Origin: Verrucomicrobiota bacterium
GTDB lineage: Bacteria; Verrucomicrobiota; Verrucomicrobiia; Opitutales; UBA953
DNA: 64,000 nt
Assembly (NCBI GenBank): GCA_026397955.1
Contig: JAPLTV010000020.1
Span: forward strand, 1-64,000
Direction: 5' to 3'
Made by a program: the position numbers and the translations under genes. Below, one piece after another: positions 17,290 to 28,721 of the stretch (its first letter is position 1; each line of letters begins with the position of its first letter). Below the pieces are notes generated by a model. It was not told the DNA's origin, ran no database searches, and saw only the letters and a list, made by a program, of their open reading frames with translations.

Positions 17290-18288
17290 TCAAGGCGCCG
17301 GCAGGCGGACCAGCGTGATGTCGGCCGGGCGGCAGGTGCCGAGGCGGATCTCGCCCGCGTTAGCGGCATTGAAGATCGGGGGCTCGGGATAGATGGCTTC
17401 GATACCGCTGGCGGTCCGGCCTGCGTTGATCTTCTGAAGGCCGATGAAGTCGATGATCACCGGGTTCGCACTGCTCAGGAGCGTCTTCTCGGAACGGCTC
17501 CAACTCGCATCAAAGTTGGGTCCACCGAGCACTTGGTAGCGTTCGAGCGAAAGGATTGTGAGCACGTTGCGCTTGGCGAGCTTCGGGATGGCGCAGACTT
17601 CGACCGCCGCCTTGGACGCATTGAAAGGATTTTCGAGGAAGCGCTCGGAGTTGACCATGTTGCCGAGGGAGGCCGAGGCCATCGCTCCGTGCACGCCGAG
17701 TGATTTGCTGTCGCTGAGCACGGGTAGGTTGATCCAGAAATCGACCTCATCGATGAGCGTCTTCGGCAGCACGCTCACGCGCGCGTCGCCCCACGGTACG
17801 TCCTGCGCGCCGGGCCTGGGCAGAACTTGGTTCTCGTAGCGCAGTTGGCCTTCCTTGGCCCAATCCGTTGCGAAGGTATCCCAGGCGGTGACGGGGAATC
17901 CTTCAAAGGTCTGGCTCTGCGAGGTCAGGGCTGGGAGGAAGCCGGCCTGACGGAGGCTGTCTGCCTTGGCGTCGCAGATCGTGATGGCGTTCTGGGCGAA
18001 GCCGCGCCGCATGAGGGCCGCGGTGATGGCGCGGACCAAGGGCTTGGGGGTGGCTAGGCCAACTCCGCTCTCGGAAGAGAGTTTGAGGCCGCAACGGCGC
18101 AGGTCGCTCGGACGGAGGCCGACGCCGGTGCGGCTCTCGAATTCGCCGAGGGTACGTTCGACCGCCGCGGCGTAATCCTTGTCACCGAAGCCGCCGAGCT
18201 TCTGCTCGATGAGCAACAGCTTGGGGTCGGTAGCCGCCTGGGCGCTGGCGAAGCCGAACGTCAGGGCGATGATGGCGAAAAAGCGCAT
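17290..18288 (-). CDS. Secreted DUF362-like protein
   Basis: 332 residues with a signal peptide (MRFFAIIALTFGFASAQA, cleavage about residue 18). The middle part, DEVDFWINLPVLSDSKSLGVHGAMASASLGNMVN, resembles the DUF362 core in which a conserved Pro-x-Leu-x-x-H block precedes a GVTGALKN-like segment, and a later SSANPVIIDFIGL resembles its STDPVAVDA block. DUF362 proteins have no well-defined function; some carry ferredoxin domains, which this one lacks. Convergent with mdh and divergent from the MFS gene. Confidence 0.6.
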   Translation of the reverse strand: MRFFAIIALTFGFASAQAATDPKLLLIEQKLGGFGDKDYAAAVERTLGEFESRTGVGLRPSDLRRCGLKLSSESGVGLATPKPLVRAITAALMRRGFAQNAITICDAKADSLRQAGFLPALTSQSQTFEGFPVTAWDTFATDWAKEGQLRYENQVLPRPGAQDVPWGDARVSVLPKTLIDEVDFWINLPVLSDSKSLGVHGAMASASLGNMVNSERFLENPFNASKAAVEVCAIPKLAKRNVLTILSLERYQVLGGPNFDASWSRSEKTLLSSANPVIIDFIGLQKINAGRTASGIEAIYPEPPIFNAANAGEIRLGTCRPADITLVRLPAP

Positions 18289-18371
18289 GGGTTTATCTTC
18301 TCCCCGTAGGACCGGCTTCGCAAGCCGCTGTTTTGTTTGCGCAGGTCGGCAAGGCCCCCATCGTGGGGCCT

Positions 18372-19718
18372 ATGTCCGCCCCAGTCGCCTCCACCCAGCG
18401 TCGCACCCTCGGGCTCATCTTCCTGACGGTGTTCATGGATATCGTGGGCTTCAGCATCATCATCCCGCTGTTTCCCCATCTGCTGAAACATTATATCGAG
18501 AGCGAAGGCTCGATCGGCACCTTGATTGGGTCGCTTAATTCCGCGGCGGAGTGGATGGGCGGTGACACGGTCTTTAAAAAGACGGTCCTCTTCGGCGGCT
18601 TGCTCAGCACCCTATATTCCTTGCTGCAGTTCGTCTTCTCGCCGATCTGGGGCGCCTTGTCCGACCGTTTGGGTCGTCGTCGTATCCTGACCATCACCCT
18701 GGCCGGCAACGCCCTCTCGTATCTTCTCTGGATTTTTGCCGCCCAGTTCTGGGTCGTGGTCGTGACCCGTCTCGTCTCGGGCATGATGGCGGGTAACATC
18801 GCCGTCGCCAGCGCGGCCGCGGCCGACATCACCGACGAGAAAGAGCGCACGAAGGGGATGGCGGTGGTCGGTATCGCCATCGGCCTCGGTTTCGTCTTTG
18901 GCCCAGTCATTGGCGGATTGGCGTCGTCCGTCCAGTTCGCTCACGGGCCGGCCCTCGGTTCCTTCGGACTCAATCCTTTCTCTGTGCCGGCCACCATCGC
19001 TGCGTCGCTTTGCGTGCTGAATTTTCTGCTGGTGGTGAAGTTCTTCCCGGAAACCTTGGCGCCAGAGCGTCGGGCCTCATCCGATGCCAAGCGGCCCTCG
19101 ATCTTCGACCTCGCCACGGTCCGCTCTTCCGCCGTTCGTCGTACCTCCTTTGCCAATCTGGTCTACCAGGTAGCCTTCACTGGCATGGAGAACACGATCG
19201 TATTCCTGACGCTGGCGCTCTTCACCTATAGTCCGCGCGACAATGCCTGGCTCTTCCTGTTCAACGGAGCCTGCATGATTTTCGCGCAGGGGCTCGCCCG
19301 TCAACTGGTGAAGCGGATGGGACAGCGCAAGGTCGTCATTCTGGGTATGCTGATCGCCTCCGTCGCCTTTGTCGTGGTCGCCCTGATTCCGCCGACGCTC
19401 GCCGCCGCCGGCGATGGCGCCGAGACGACCTTCTATCTAGGCCTCGGCCTCATCTCCTTCGCGACGGGCCTGATTCTGCCGAGCGTGTCCGCGCTGGTCT
19501 CGCTCTACTCGGATGCCTCCGAGCAGGGGCGCAACCTCGGCATCCTGCGCTCGGCGGGCTCACTGGCGCGCGTCATCGGCCCCGTTACCGCGGCGCTGTT
19601 ATATTTCCACTTCGGTTCTCACTTCTGGGTCTACATCGGCGGCGCCTTGCTGATGTTGCCCGCCATCTGGGTTGTCCGCGGCCTGCCTGACCCGGAATCC
19701 GAACGGCTGAAGGCTTAA
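18372..19718 (+). CDS. MFS transporter, TetA-like drug/proton antiporter family
   Basis: 448 residues, about 12 predicted membrane spans. The motif between helices 2 and 3, GALSDRLGRRRIL, is the MFS signature (G..sDr.GRR). The N-terminus FLTVFMDIVGFSIIIPLFPHLL is typical of the TetA/multidrug branch. Substrate cannot be deduced. ATG 18372 is chosen; the ORF-track start 39 nt upstream adds residues unlike the family. Its stop overlaps that of the convergent hemY by 3 nt. Confidence 0.85.
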   Translation: MSAPVASTQRRTLGLIFLTVFMDIVGFSIIIPLFPHLLKHYIESEGSIGTLIGSLNSAAEWMGGDTVFKKTVLFGGLLSTLYSLLQFVFSPIWGALSDRLGRRRILTITLAGNALSYLLWIFAAQFWVVVVTRLVSGMMAGNIAVASAAAADITDEKERTKGMAVVGIAIGLGFVFGPVIGGLASSVQFAHGPALGSFGLNPFSVPATIAASLCVLNFLLVVKFFPETLAPERRASSDAKRPSIFDLATVRSSAVRRTSFANLVYQVAFTGMENTIVFLTLALFTYSPRDNAWLFLFNGACMIFAQGLARQLVKRMGQRKVVILGMLIASVAFVVVALIPPTLAAAGDGAETTFYLGLGLISFATGLILPSVSALVSLYSDASEQGRNLGILRSAGSLARVIGPVTAALLYFHFGSHFWVYIGGALLMLPAIWVVRGLPDPESERLKA

Positions 19719-21058
19719 CTGCGGGCCAAGGATCGCCCGAGGGCGTCGCCGGTCCGGATGACGTGCATCAGTGCGATGCCGCCGCGGAAAGCCCCATGGA
19801 AATGGAGTCCGGGATGCGCGACTTCGGCCTGCTTCAGCGCGTCTTCCCTCCGACGCTGGCCCGCGTCATATTGCGGAATCGCACGTTCCCATCGCTGAAT
19901 CCATTCTTGGCTTGGCGCGGCTTTGATGCCGAGCGTCGTGGCGAGTTCGTCGTCCACGAGTTTGCGGAGGGCTTCATCCGGCAGGGCCGCGAGGTCGGGT
20001 CGGCGCGCGCCGCCAATGAAGCAACAGAGGAGGGCGTGGCCTTCGGGTGCGCGGGCCGGCAGGACCGACGTGGGGAAGAGGCAGCCGAGGACGTCGCGTT
20101 GCTCGGCGCCCGGCGTCAGGTAGCCGAAGCCGTCCAGCGGATGCGGCACATCGGCGCGGGCATAGCCGCGGGCGACGACGGTCACGGCCGGCACGGACGC
20201 GTTCTCCCAGTCTCGCAACAGGCGCGTGACGGATTCGTCGAAGGGAAGGGAGGCCCAATGCCAATGAGGAGCGGTCACGACCAAGTGCTTGGCGCAGGCT
20301 CCGTCTTCGATGCCGTCGGCATTCCGCCAGGCAACGTTCCAGCCTTTGGCGTCGCGGCGGATCTGCGTGGCGACGCTGCGGAGGCGCACGTTCTCGTCGC
20401 CGATCGGTGAGGCCATCGCGTCGGCCAGCTGCTGCATGCCGCGAGGGAAGCCGACGACTTTGCGCGTCATCTTGGGCGCACGCCGTAGGCCATTAAGCAC
20501 CGAGCCATATTCCTGTTCGAACGCGTGGATGCGGGGGAAACAGTCGGCCATCACCAGCTTCGATGGGTCGCCCGCATGCACGCCGGAGACAACCGGATCC
20601 ATGAGCATCGCGGCGGCTTCCGGGCCGAAGCGACGGGAGGCGAACGCTTCGACGGTCTCGCCGGCATGGCCCCCTTTCGTCCGGAAGGGTTCGGAGAGTA
20701 ATCGGAGTTTTCCCGACCAGCTCAGGAGGCCGGACGTCAGGAGCGCGAGCGGATTACCGCCGAAGCCGTTGAGTCTTCCATGGGCATAGATGTAGCGCTT
20801 GGCTGCCAGCATGTCGGCGGTTTGCGTGGCTTCGGCCAAGCCATAGGCGGCGAGCAGGGCTTCGTCACCTTCGCCTTCGAGCTGAAGGGTGTTGGGGCCG
20901 GTCTCCACCAGCCATCCGTCCTCGCGGACGGTCCGGATGGAGCCGCCGACCCGGGCGGCGGGCTCGATTACCTTCACCTTCGCGCCGGCGCGGACCATGG
21001 CATTGGCGACGGCCAGTCCGGCCGGTCCGCCTCCGAGTATGACCGCGTCGAGCACCAT
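19715..21058 (-). CDS. hemY: Protoporphyrinogen oxidase, HemY type
   Basis: 447 residues from ATG 21058 (an in-frame start at 21094 would add 12). FAD-binding motif VILGGGPAGLAVANAM at the N-terminus, followed by GGSIRTVREDGWLVETGPNTL, which is typical of oxygen-dependent protoporphyrinogen oxidases (G.I.t....G...E.GP..). The FAD-binding end HFHGAFRGGIALMHVI resembles the conserved C-terminal G....G.gv.dc. It would oxidise (copro)protoporphyrinogen in haem synthesis. No other hem gene is adjacent, so a related flavin amine oxidase is possible. Confidence 0.82.
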   Translation of the reverse strand: MVLDAVILGGGPAGLAVANAMVRAGAKVKVIEPAARVGGSIRTVREDGWLVETGPNTLQLEGEGDEALLAAYGLAEATQTADMLAAKRYIYAHGRLNGFGGNPLALLTSGLLSWSGKLRLLSEPFRTKGGHAGETVEAFASRRFGPEAAAMLMDPVVSGVHAGDPSKLVMADCFPRIHAFEQEYGSVLNGLRRAPKMTRKVVGFPRGMQQLADAMASPIGDENVRLRSVATQIRRDAKGWNVAWRNADGIEDGACAKHLVVTAPHWHWASLPFDESVTRLLRDWENASVPAVTVVARGYARADVPHPLDGFGYLTPGAEQRDVLGCLFPTSVLPARAPEGHALLCCFIGGARRPDLAALPDEALRKLVDDELATTLGIKAAPSQEWIQRWERAIPQYDAGQRRREDALKQAEVAHPGLHFHGAFRGGIALMHVIRTGDALGRSLARS

Positions 21059-21124
21059 GGGCTCATTATCGAGGGCGAACGATAGGGTTGGCAACCCTGC
21101 GTCCTTACCACTGTCTACTCCATC

Positions 21125-22135
21125 ATGAGGGCCTTGCTGCTTCTTTTTCTGACCGCGTCATGCCTGGCGGATACCGTCACGATGAAGGACGGTACCTTCC
21201 TGAAAGGGCGTATCGAGCGTATCGCCTCCGGCGTGCTCGAGATGCGTGTGCCGGTACTCGGTGAGGCCAACGTGCAGCACCTGCAGCTGGCGCAGGTCGA
21301 ATCATTCATCACCGATGACGCCGTGCTGGTGAGCTCCGGCGGCGTGGTGACGCGCGGCCCGGCGAACGCCGCCGCTGGCCGGGTGGCTTCGAAGGGCGGG
21401 GCGGAGACAAGCACCCTGGACGCCGCCTTGGAGTTGTGGCGCGACCCATCCCTCCGTCCCGCGGAGACTGCGGGTAACCGCCAATGGACCACGCAGGCCG
21501 ACGTCGATGTCTCGGGTCGTAACGGCGTGGTGATGGGGTCCGGCTTCAGCGCCGGTTTCTCGGCCAAGGGCGTGACCAAGGCCGACACTGTGATTGCCGG
21601 TGTTCGCTTGGTGCGGGCGGATACAGGTAATCTCACTTCGACGGATGACTTACACGCCACGGCTTCCTATGAGACTAATCCGACGGACGTCGTTTTCTGG
21701 TACGTGCGCAGCGACAGCGGTTATGATAATGCCCGCCTGATTGATTTCTTCTCCGTGAACGCGGCCGGCTGGGGCTTCCGCTTGCACTCCGACGCCAAGG
21801 GCAAGCTCGACGCCCGCCTCGGTCTGGCGCACCGCTTCGAACGGTACTCTTCGCCAAGCCAGCCGACCTTGTCCGCCCCCTCGGCGGACATCGGCCTGAT
21901 CTTCTCGCGAGAGCTCGGGTGGGCGGCCTGGGATACCTCACTTAATTTTGTGCCCTCGTTCCTGACGGCCGGTGACTTCTACGTCCGTCACGAGACCAGT
22001 CTCAATGTGCTGCGTAACGCCGGGCCGCTTTCCTTGAGGGTGGGCGTGGCCAATGATTTCAGGTCCAAACCCCTGCCAACCCAAGTGAAGACGGACACCT
22101 CCTATTTCCTGAGAACGACCTATGTCTGGAAGTGA
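21125..22135 (+). CDS. DUF481-like outer-membrane protein
   Basis: 336 residues with a signal peptide (MRALLLLFLTASCLA). The N-terminal segment DTVTMKDGTFLKGRIERIASGVLEM resembles the small SH3-like region found before DUF481 domains. The later part consists of alternating strands ending in the aromatic FLRTTYVWK, as expected for an outer-membrane beta-barrel. Function of the family is unknown. Divergent from hemY with a 66-nt gap; the next gene is glnN. Confidence 0.7.
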   Translation: MRALLLLFLTASCLADTVTMKDGTFLKGRIERIASGVLEMRVPVLGEANVQHLQLAQVESFITDDAVLVSSGGVVTRGPANAAAGRVASKGGAETSTLDAALELWRDPSLRPAETAGNRQWTTQADVDVSGRNGVVMGSGFSAGFSAKGVTKADTVIAGVRLVRADTGNLTSTDDLHATASYETNPTDVVFWYVRSDSGYDNARLIDFFSVNAAGWGFRLHSDAKGKLDARLGLAHRFERYSSPSQPTLSAPSADIGLIFSRELGWAAWDTSLNFVPSFLTAGDFYVRHETSLNVLRNAGPLSLRVGVANDFRSKPLPTQVKTDTSYFLRTTYVWK

Positions 22136-22147
22136 GCAGGAGTTGAC

Positions 22148-22183
22148 TGCCTAAAAATAGGCACAATTGTCTAAAAAGATACA
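22148..22183 (+). promoter_or_regulatory. Two tandem 16-bp dyads upstream of glnN (candidate activator sites)
   Basis: TGCCTA-AAAA-TAGGCA at 22148-22163 is a perfect 6-bp inverted repeat; TGTCTA-AAAA-GATACA at 22168-22183 is an imperfect copy. The two are exactly 20 bp apart, about two helical turns, so they lie on the same face of the DNA. They sit 33-68 bp upstream of the -24 element, as expected for a bacterial enhancer-binding protein. The first could also serve as a weak terminator for the upstream gene. Confidence 0.55.
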
Positions 22184-22215
22184 AAACCCCCTGTGAATGG
22201 TTACCTATTGAACCG

Positions 22216-22231
22216 TGGCACAGTGGGTGCT
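22216..22231 (+). promoter_or_regulatory. Sigma-54 promoter of glnN
   Basis: TGGCAC-AGTGGG-TGCT: GG at 22217-22218 and GC at 22229-22230 with exactly 10 bases between, matching the -24/-12 rule (TGGCACN5TTGCW). Transcription would start near 22242, leaving a 34-nt A/C/T-rich leader before the ATG. Sigma-54 control of a glutamine synthetase is a well-known arrangement for nitrogen regulation. Confidence 0.75.
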
Positions 22232-22275
22232 TTGAAATTGTTCGTAATTAAACACCTTTTCCAATCCCCCAATCA

Positions 22276-24432
<2,157 letters not shown>

Positions 24433-24457
24433 GCCTCCCCGGCTTTGCCGAGACCAA

Positions 24458-24486
24458 GGGCCGAACCTCCGGGTTCGGCCCTTTTT
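24458..24486 (+). terminator. Rho-independent terminator after glnN
   Basis: Stem GGGCCGAACC / GGTTCGGCCC, 10 bp perfect with a 4-nt loop, followed by TTTTT. It lies 25 nt after the glnN stop. Confidence 0.9.
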
Positions 24487-24520
24487 GTGCCCCGGACGGG
24501 TCGGGGACCCCGCCAAAGCA

Positions 24521-24547
24521 GAAGGCCCGTCGTGATGACGGGCCTTC
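24521..24547 (-). terminator. Terminator of rpsU
   Basis: Perfect 11-bp stem GAAGGCCCGTC / GACGGGCCTTC with a 5-nt loop, located 24 nt past the rpsU stop on the minus strand. The following tract (TGCTTT) is only partly T-rich, so strength is uncertain. Confidence 0.7.
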
Positions 24548-24571
24548 GGGTGCTTGGGTCAGGACGGACGC

Positions 24572-24772
24572 TTAGGCGTTGTCCCACTTCTTGCGCAGGT
24601 AGGCGCCGAAGTTCTTGACCTTCTTCTTACGACGACGGCGTTCGGCCGGCTTCTCGAAGCCTCGCTTGGCGCGGGCGTCCTTGATGATGCCCTCGCGGTC
24701 GATCTTCTTCTTGAGGCGGCGGAGAGCCTTGTCGACGGTCTCGCCTTTGCGAATCTTGATTTCTACGGACAT
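24572..24772 (-). CDS. rpsU: 30S ribosomal protein S21
   Basis: 66 residues, normal length. The N-terminus MSVEIKIRKGETVDKALRRLKKKIDREGII and the basic Arg/Lys-rich middle are the S21 pattern. S21 sits at the 30S platform near the 16S rRNA 3' end, where it influences initiation. ATG 24772 is used; the ORF-track start at 24820 adds 16 unrelated residues. Single-gene unit, divergent from smc. Confidence 0.95.
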   Translation of the reverse strand: MSVEIKIRKGETVDKALRRLKKKIDREGIIKDARAKRGFEKPAERRRRKKKVKNFGAYLRKKWDNA

Positions 24773-24791
24773 GTGAGCGTTTGGAGGGTCG

Positions 24792-24820
24792 AAAGAACAA
24801 GGGGGGAGGCCTTTCGTCAA
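24792..24820 (-). promoter_or_regulatory. Candidate promoter of rpsU
   Basis: On the minus strand TTGACG (24820-24815) is followed after 17 nt by TTCTTT (24797-24792). The -35 is good, the -10 weak. It would give a leader of about 15 nt. Confidence 0.4.
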
Positions 24821-24925
24821 CCCCGAATCGAAGGGTATTTAAAGCCGTGAATAAGTGGGCCTTCCGGAGGGCACTAGACGCTTGCGGCGGGGGTAGGGCA
24901 GGGCAATCGTGCGGTTCACCCCTCG

Positions 24926-27900
24926 ATGTACCTCAAGGAAATCGTCGCCAACGGATTCAAAAGCTTCGCCGACCGGACCCGCATTGAGCTCCGTCCCGGG
25001 GTCACGGCCGTGGTCGGACCCAATGGCTGCGGCAAGTCCAATATCGTCGATGCCATCCGCTGGGTCCTGGGCGAACAGTCCGCCAAGTCCCTGCGCGCTC
25101 CGGCAATGCAGGACGTCATCTTCGCTGGCACCGACCGCCGCAAGCCCCTCCCCCAGTGCGAGGTCGAGCTGATCTTCGCTGATTGCGAAAAGGAACTGGG
25201 CACGGCCTTCGCCGAAGTCTCGGTCATGCGCCGCCTCCACCGCGAAGGCGCCAGCGACTATTTCATCAACGGCAAGCCGTCCCGACTGAAGGACATCCAG
25301 CGCTTGTTCATGGATACCGGCATCGGTCGCATGTCCTACTCGTTCATGGTGCAGGGCCAGATCGACCAGATTCTTTCCGCCAATCCCGCTGAACGCCGCT
25401 ACCTCTTCGAAGAAGCCGCCGGCATCACCCGCTACAAGGCCCAGCGTCGCGAAGCCCTCAACAAGCTCGGCGGCGTCGACACCAACCTCGCGCGCATCAC
25501 CGACGTCGTCAGTGAAGTTGGCCGCCAGATCGCCACGCTCCGCCGTCAGGCCGCCAAGGCTCTCCGCTTCCGTCGCCTGCGTCACCGCTTCACGCACCTC
25601 GACCTCGCCTGGCATGCCAAGCAGTTCGGTGATCGTCGCGCTCAGGTCACCGCGCTCGAGGTCGACGCTACCGCCTGTCGCGGCGAAGTCACCGCGCTGA
25701 CCGACGGCCTCCGCGATCGCGAGGCCGCGCTGCTCCAGATGCGCGCCCGCCGCACCGAACTGGCCGAACAGGTCCAGCTCGCCCAGCAGGCCCTGTTCGA
25801 GCTTCGCACCTCTCGCGAGAACGCCGAGAACGAGGCCCGTACTTCCGACCTTCGCTCGGACGACCTTTCTTCCCGTCTCGGCGAAGTCCGCCGCGAAGCC
25901 CAGGAAACTGAGCTCTCGCTCGCCGAATTCGAGATGCGTCTGCGCGGCAGCTCCGACGCCAAGTCGACCGCCGCCGGTTCCGTCTCTGCCACCGACGCCG
26001 CCTACCGCGAGAAAACCGCGCAGGTCGAAGAAGTCGCCCGTCAGGTCGTCGAGGCCGAGAACCTCCTCCGCCGCGCCCGCCAGGACATCCTGATCGCCGA
26101 AGGCGAGATGACCCGTGCCCGCGGCGACGTCACCAATCTCGAAGTCGATCTCCGTGGCTATCAGTCTCGCCACGTCGATCTCTCCGCTTCCCTCAGTCAG
26201 GCGAAGCAGGAACGCGAAGCGCTTGAGCGTCGCGTCACCGAGTGTGGCGCCGTCGTCACGACGCGCCACGGCGAACTCCAGACCGCCCGCACCGCCGAAC
26301 AGGAAGCGACCGAGAAAGGACGCGACCTCCTGAACGATTTCCGCGCGCTCCAGCAGACGATCTCCGAACAGGATCGCAAGGTCGCCAAGCTTTCCGCCCA
26401 GCTCGGCTTGCTCGAGCAGATGCAATCGCGCCTCGAAGGCTTCTCCGAGGCCGCCAAGGCGGTCCTCCGAGGTGAATTCTCCGAAGAGCTCCGCACCGGC
26501 AAAGCTTCGGCCCTCGCCGATCTCGTCACGGTCGTCGACATCTCCGCCGCCGCCGCGCTTGAGAACATCCTCGGTGCCGCCTCCGAAGCCGTCGCCCTCG
26601 ACTCCGCCGAATTCCTGCCCGGCATCGTCGCCAAGATGGGCGAACGCCAGCTGGGCCGTGCGGTCTTCCAGGTCGAGGCTCCACCCGCTTCCCGCTCCGG
26701 TTCCGCCGCTCCCGGGTGGCTCCGTCCCGCCACCTCCGCCGTGCAGGCGAAGTCTCCGGACCATGCCCGCCTCGTCGCCAATCTTTTCGACGGTTGCTAC
26801 GTCTGCCCGTCTCTCGGTGATTTCATCAGCTGGTGGCGCGCTAACCCGGGTTTCGAATTCTTCCTCGTCGCGACCACGGACGGCGACCTCGTCGACCGTC
26901 GTGGCCTTGTCTATGCCGGCAAGCCCCGCAAGGCCGCCTCCAATGCGGGCTCGGGCGTCTTCTCCCGCGAAAGCGAGATCCGCTCCGTCCGCGCCAGCCT
27001 TGAGTCCGAGAACGATCAGCTGACGACGCTTAACGAGAAGGCCCTCGGCATCCAGTCCGCGATGGACGCCAACGAGCTCGACGTCTCGGCCGCCCGCGAC
27101 GCCACGCAATTCGCCGCGCAGGAACTTTCCGTCGCCCAGGCTGACGAACGCTCCGCCCGCCAGACCCTTACCACCGCCGATGATCGCATCGGCCGAGAAG
27201 AGCGCCAGCTCGCCGAGATCGACAATTCGAAGTCCGAAGCACTGCAGCGTCGCGACCGTGCCCAGGTCACCCTCACTGCCAAGGACGCCCAGGTGGCCGA
27301 ACTCCGTGCGACGATCACTTCTGGCGAAGCCCAACTCGAGTCATCGCGCACCGAATCCGACCTCCGCCGTAACGCCTTAGGCGAAGCCCGGCTCGCGCAC
27401 GCCGAACAGCGTCAGCGCCTCGAACTGGTCGGCCGCGAGCTGGCCGATCTCGAATCACGCCGCGCCGAAGCCGTCGCCCGTCTGAATTCACGGCGCATCG
27501 AAGCCCAGCAGAACGAGAAGCTCATCGGTGAACTCAAGGCTCAGGCCACCGCCGCCCGGGAGACTTCCACTCGCCTCGCTGGCGAGATCGAGACCTCCAA
27601 TACCGGACTCAACGAACTGCGCGGCTCCCTCAACGAGACCGACGCGGCCGTCGAAACCGAAGACCGCGTGCTTTCCGTCGACCGCGACCGCCTGCGTGTC
27701 GCCGACACCCGCCTCAAGGGACTCGAAGTCTCGCTCGCCGAGCAGTCTTCGCAGTGCGGTTTCATCGTCGAGAAGGTCCAGTCCGACCATCAGCTCGACG
27801 TCGCCGAGGTCGACTGGCGTCTGCAGCTCTGGCTTTCCGACGGCGAACCCGAAGGCATCTCCAGCTTCGACGACCTCGAGGAGACTGATGAGGAAGGCTC

Positions 27901-28678
27901 CCGTCCAGCCCCGAAGGCCGTCGCCCGTCGCGGCGAACCGACCGCCGAAGATCTCGCTTCGATGGAGTCCGCTGATTGGCCGCCCCTCGTCCGCGAGATC
28001 GCCGAACTGCGTGACCGCATGGCCGGCATGGGCTCCGTGAATCTGGTCGCCGTCGAGGAATACTCCTCCCTGCGCGACCGCCATGACTTCCTCACCAAGC
28101 AGAGCGATGACCTCTGGAAGGCTAAGGAAGAACTCACCAAGGCGATTGAGGAACTCAATCAGACCTCGCTCAAGCTCTTCACCGACACCTTCGAACAGGT
28201 GCGCAAGAACTTCAAGTTCACCTTCGAACGCCTCTTCGTCGGAGGCACGGCCGACCTCACGATGGTCCAGGCCGAGGACCCGCTCGAGAGCGGCATCGAG
28301 ATCATCGCTCAGCCCCCGGGCACTAAGCTGCGCGGCATCTCGCTCCTTTCCGGTGGTCAGCGTACCATGACCGCCGTCGCGCTGCTCTTCGCCATCTACA
28401 TGGTGAAGCCCTCGCCGCTGTGCGTGCTCGACGAGCTCGACGCCCCGCTCGACGACGCCAACGTGAACCGGTTCACGGACATCATCCGAGAGTTCACCCG
28501 TTTCTCCCAGTTCCTGGTGATCACCCATAATAAGCGTACCGTCTCCGCGGCCGACGCCATTTTCGGGGCGACCATGCAGGAGAAGGGCGTCACGCGCCTC
28601 TTCTCGATGCGCTTCAATAAGGATCGCGATGAAGCCGAGCCGAACCAGCCGGGTGGCGGGTTCACGATGGCCCGCTGA
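24926..28678 (+). CDS. smc: Chromosome segregation ATPase SMC
   Basis: 1250 residues. SMC dimers with ScpA/ScpB organise and segregate the chromosome. The N-terminal ATPase half has Walker A GPNGCGKSN at residues 31-39 and QGQIDQIL near 148. Long coiled coils follow from about residue 170 to 500. The hinge lies at about 520-680 and a second coiled coil extends to about 1020. The C-terminal half has the signature LLSGGQRTMTAVALLF and Walker B VLDELDAPLDDANV. Slightly longer than the usual 1180. scpA and scpB are not adjacent. Start ATG 24926 gives the normal MYLKEI.. terminus. Confidence 0.97.
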   Translation: MYLKEIVANGFKSFADRTRIELRPGVTAVVGPNGCGKSNIVDAIRWVLGEQSAKSLRAPAMQDVIFAGTDRRKPLPQCEVELIFADCEKELGTAFAEVSVMRRLHREGASDYFINGKPSRLKDIQRLFMDTGIGRMSYSFMVQGQIDQILSANPAERRYLFEEAAGITRYKAQRREALNKLGGVDTNLARITDVVSEVGRQIATLRRQAAKALRFRRLRHRFTHLDLAWHAKQFGDRRAQVTALEVDATACRGEVTALTDGLRDREAALLQMRARRTELAEQVQLAQQALFELRTSRENAENEARTSDLRSDDLSSRLGEVRREAQETELSLAEFEMRLRGSSDAKSTAAGSVSATDAAYREKTAQVEEVARQVVEAENLLRRARQDILIAEGEMTRARGDVTNLEVDLRGYQSRHVDLSASLSQAKQEREALERRVTECGAVVTTRHGELQTARTAEQEATEKGRDLLNDFRALQQTISEQDRKVAKLSAQLGLLEQMQSRLEGFSEAAKAVLRGEFSEELRTGKASALADLVTVVDISAAAALENILGAASEAVALDSAEFLPGIVAKMGERQLGRAVFQVEAPPASRSGSAAPGWLRPATSAVQAKSPDHARLVANLFDGCYVCPSLGDFISWWRANPGFEFFLVATTDGDLVDRRGLVYAGKPRKAASNAGSGVFSRESEIRSVRASLESENDQLTTLNEKALGIQSAMDANELDVSAARDATQFAAQELSVAQADERSARQTLTTADDRIGREERQLAEIDNSKSEALQRRDRAQVTLTAKDAQVAELRATITSGEAQLESSRTESDLRRNALGEARLAHAEQRQRLELVGRELADLESRRAEAVARLNSRRIEAQQNEKLIGELKAQATAARETSTRLAGEIETSNTGLNELRGSLNETDAAVETEDRVLSVDRDRLRVADTRLKGLEVSLAEQSSQCGFIVEKVQSDHQLDVAEVDWRLQLWLSDGEPEGISSFDDLEETDEEGSRPAPKAVARRGEPTAEDLASMESADWPPLVREIAELRDRMAGMGSVNLVAVEEYSSLRDRHDFLTKQSDDLWKAKEELTKAIEELNQTSLKLFTDTFEQVRKNFKFTFERLFVGGTADLTMVQAEDPLESGIEIIAQPPGTKLRGISLLSGGQRTMTAVALLFAIYMVKPSPLCVLDELDAPLDDANVNRFTDIIREFTRFSQFLVITHNKRTVSAADAIFGATMQEKGVTRLFSMRFNKDRDEAEPNQPGGGFTMAR

Positions 28679-28684
28679 GGTCGC

Positions 28685-28712
28685 TTGCATTGGGCGGTCT
28701 GAAGGGTAGGAT
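28685..28712 (+). promoter_or_regulatory. Candidate promoter of the HtrA-type protease gene
   Basis: TTGCAT (28685-28690), 16-nt spacer, TAGGAT (28707-28712). The ATG is 9 nt further, so the mRNA would be leaderless or nearly so. The intervening GAGGGAG could instead act as a ribosome binding site for a longer transcript, hence modest confidence. Confidence 0.4.
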
Positions 28713-28721
28713 GAGGGAGTC

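Noticed and set aside
24839-27334. 831-residue minus-strand ORF opposite smc
   Set aside because: Mirror frame of the SMC coding sequence; composition is Gly/Ala/Asp/Glu low-complexity and smc is certain.
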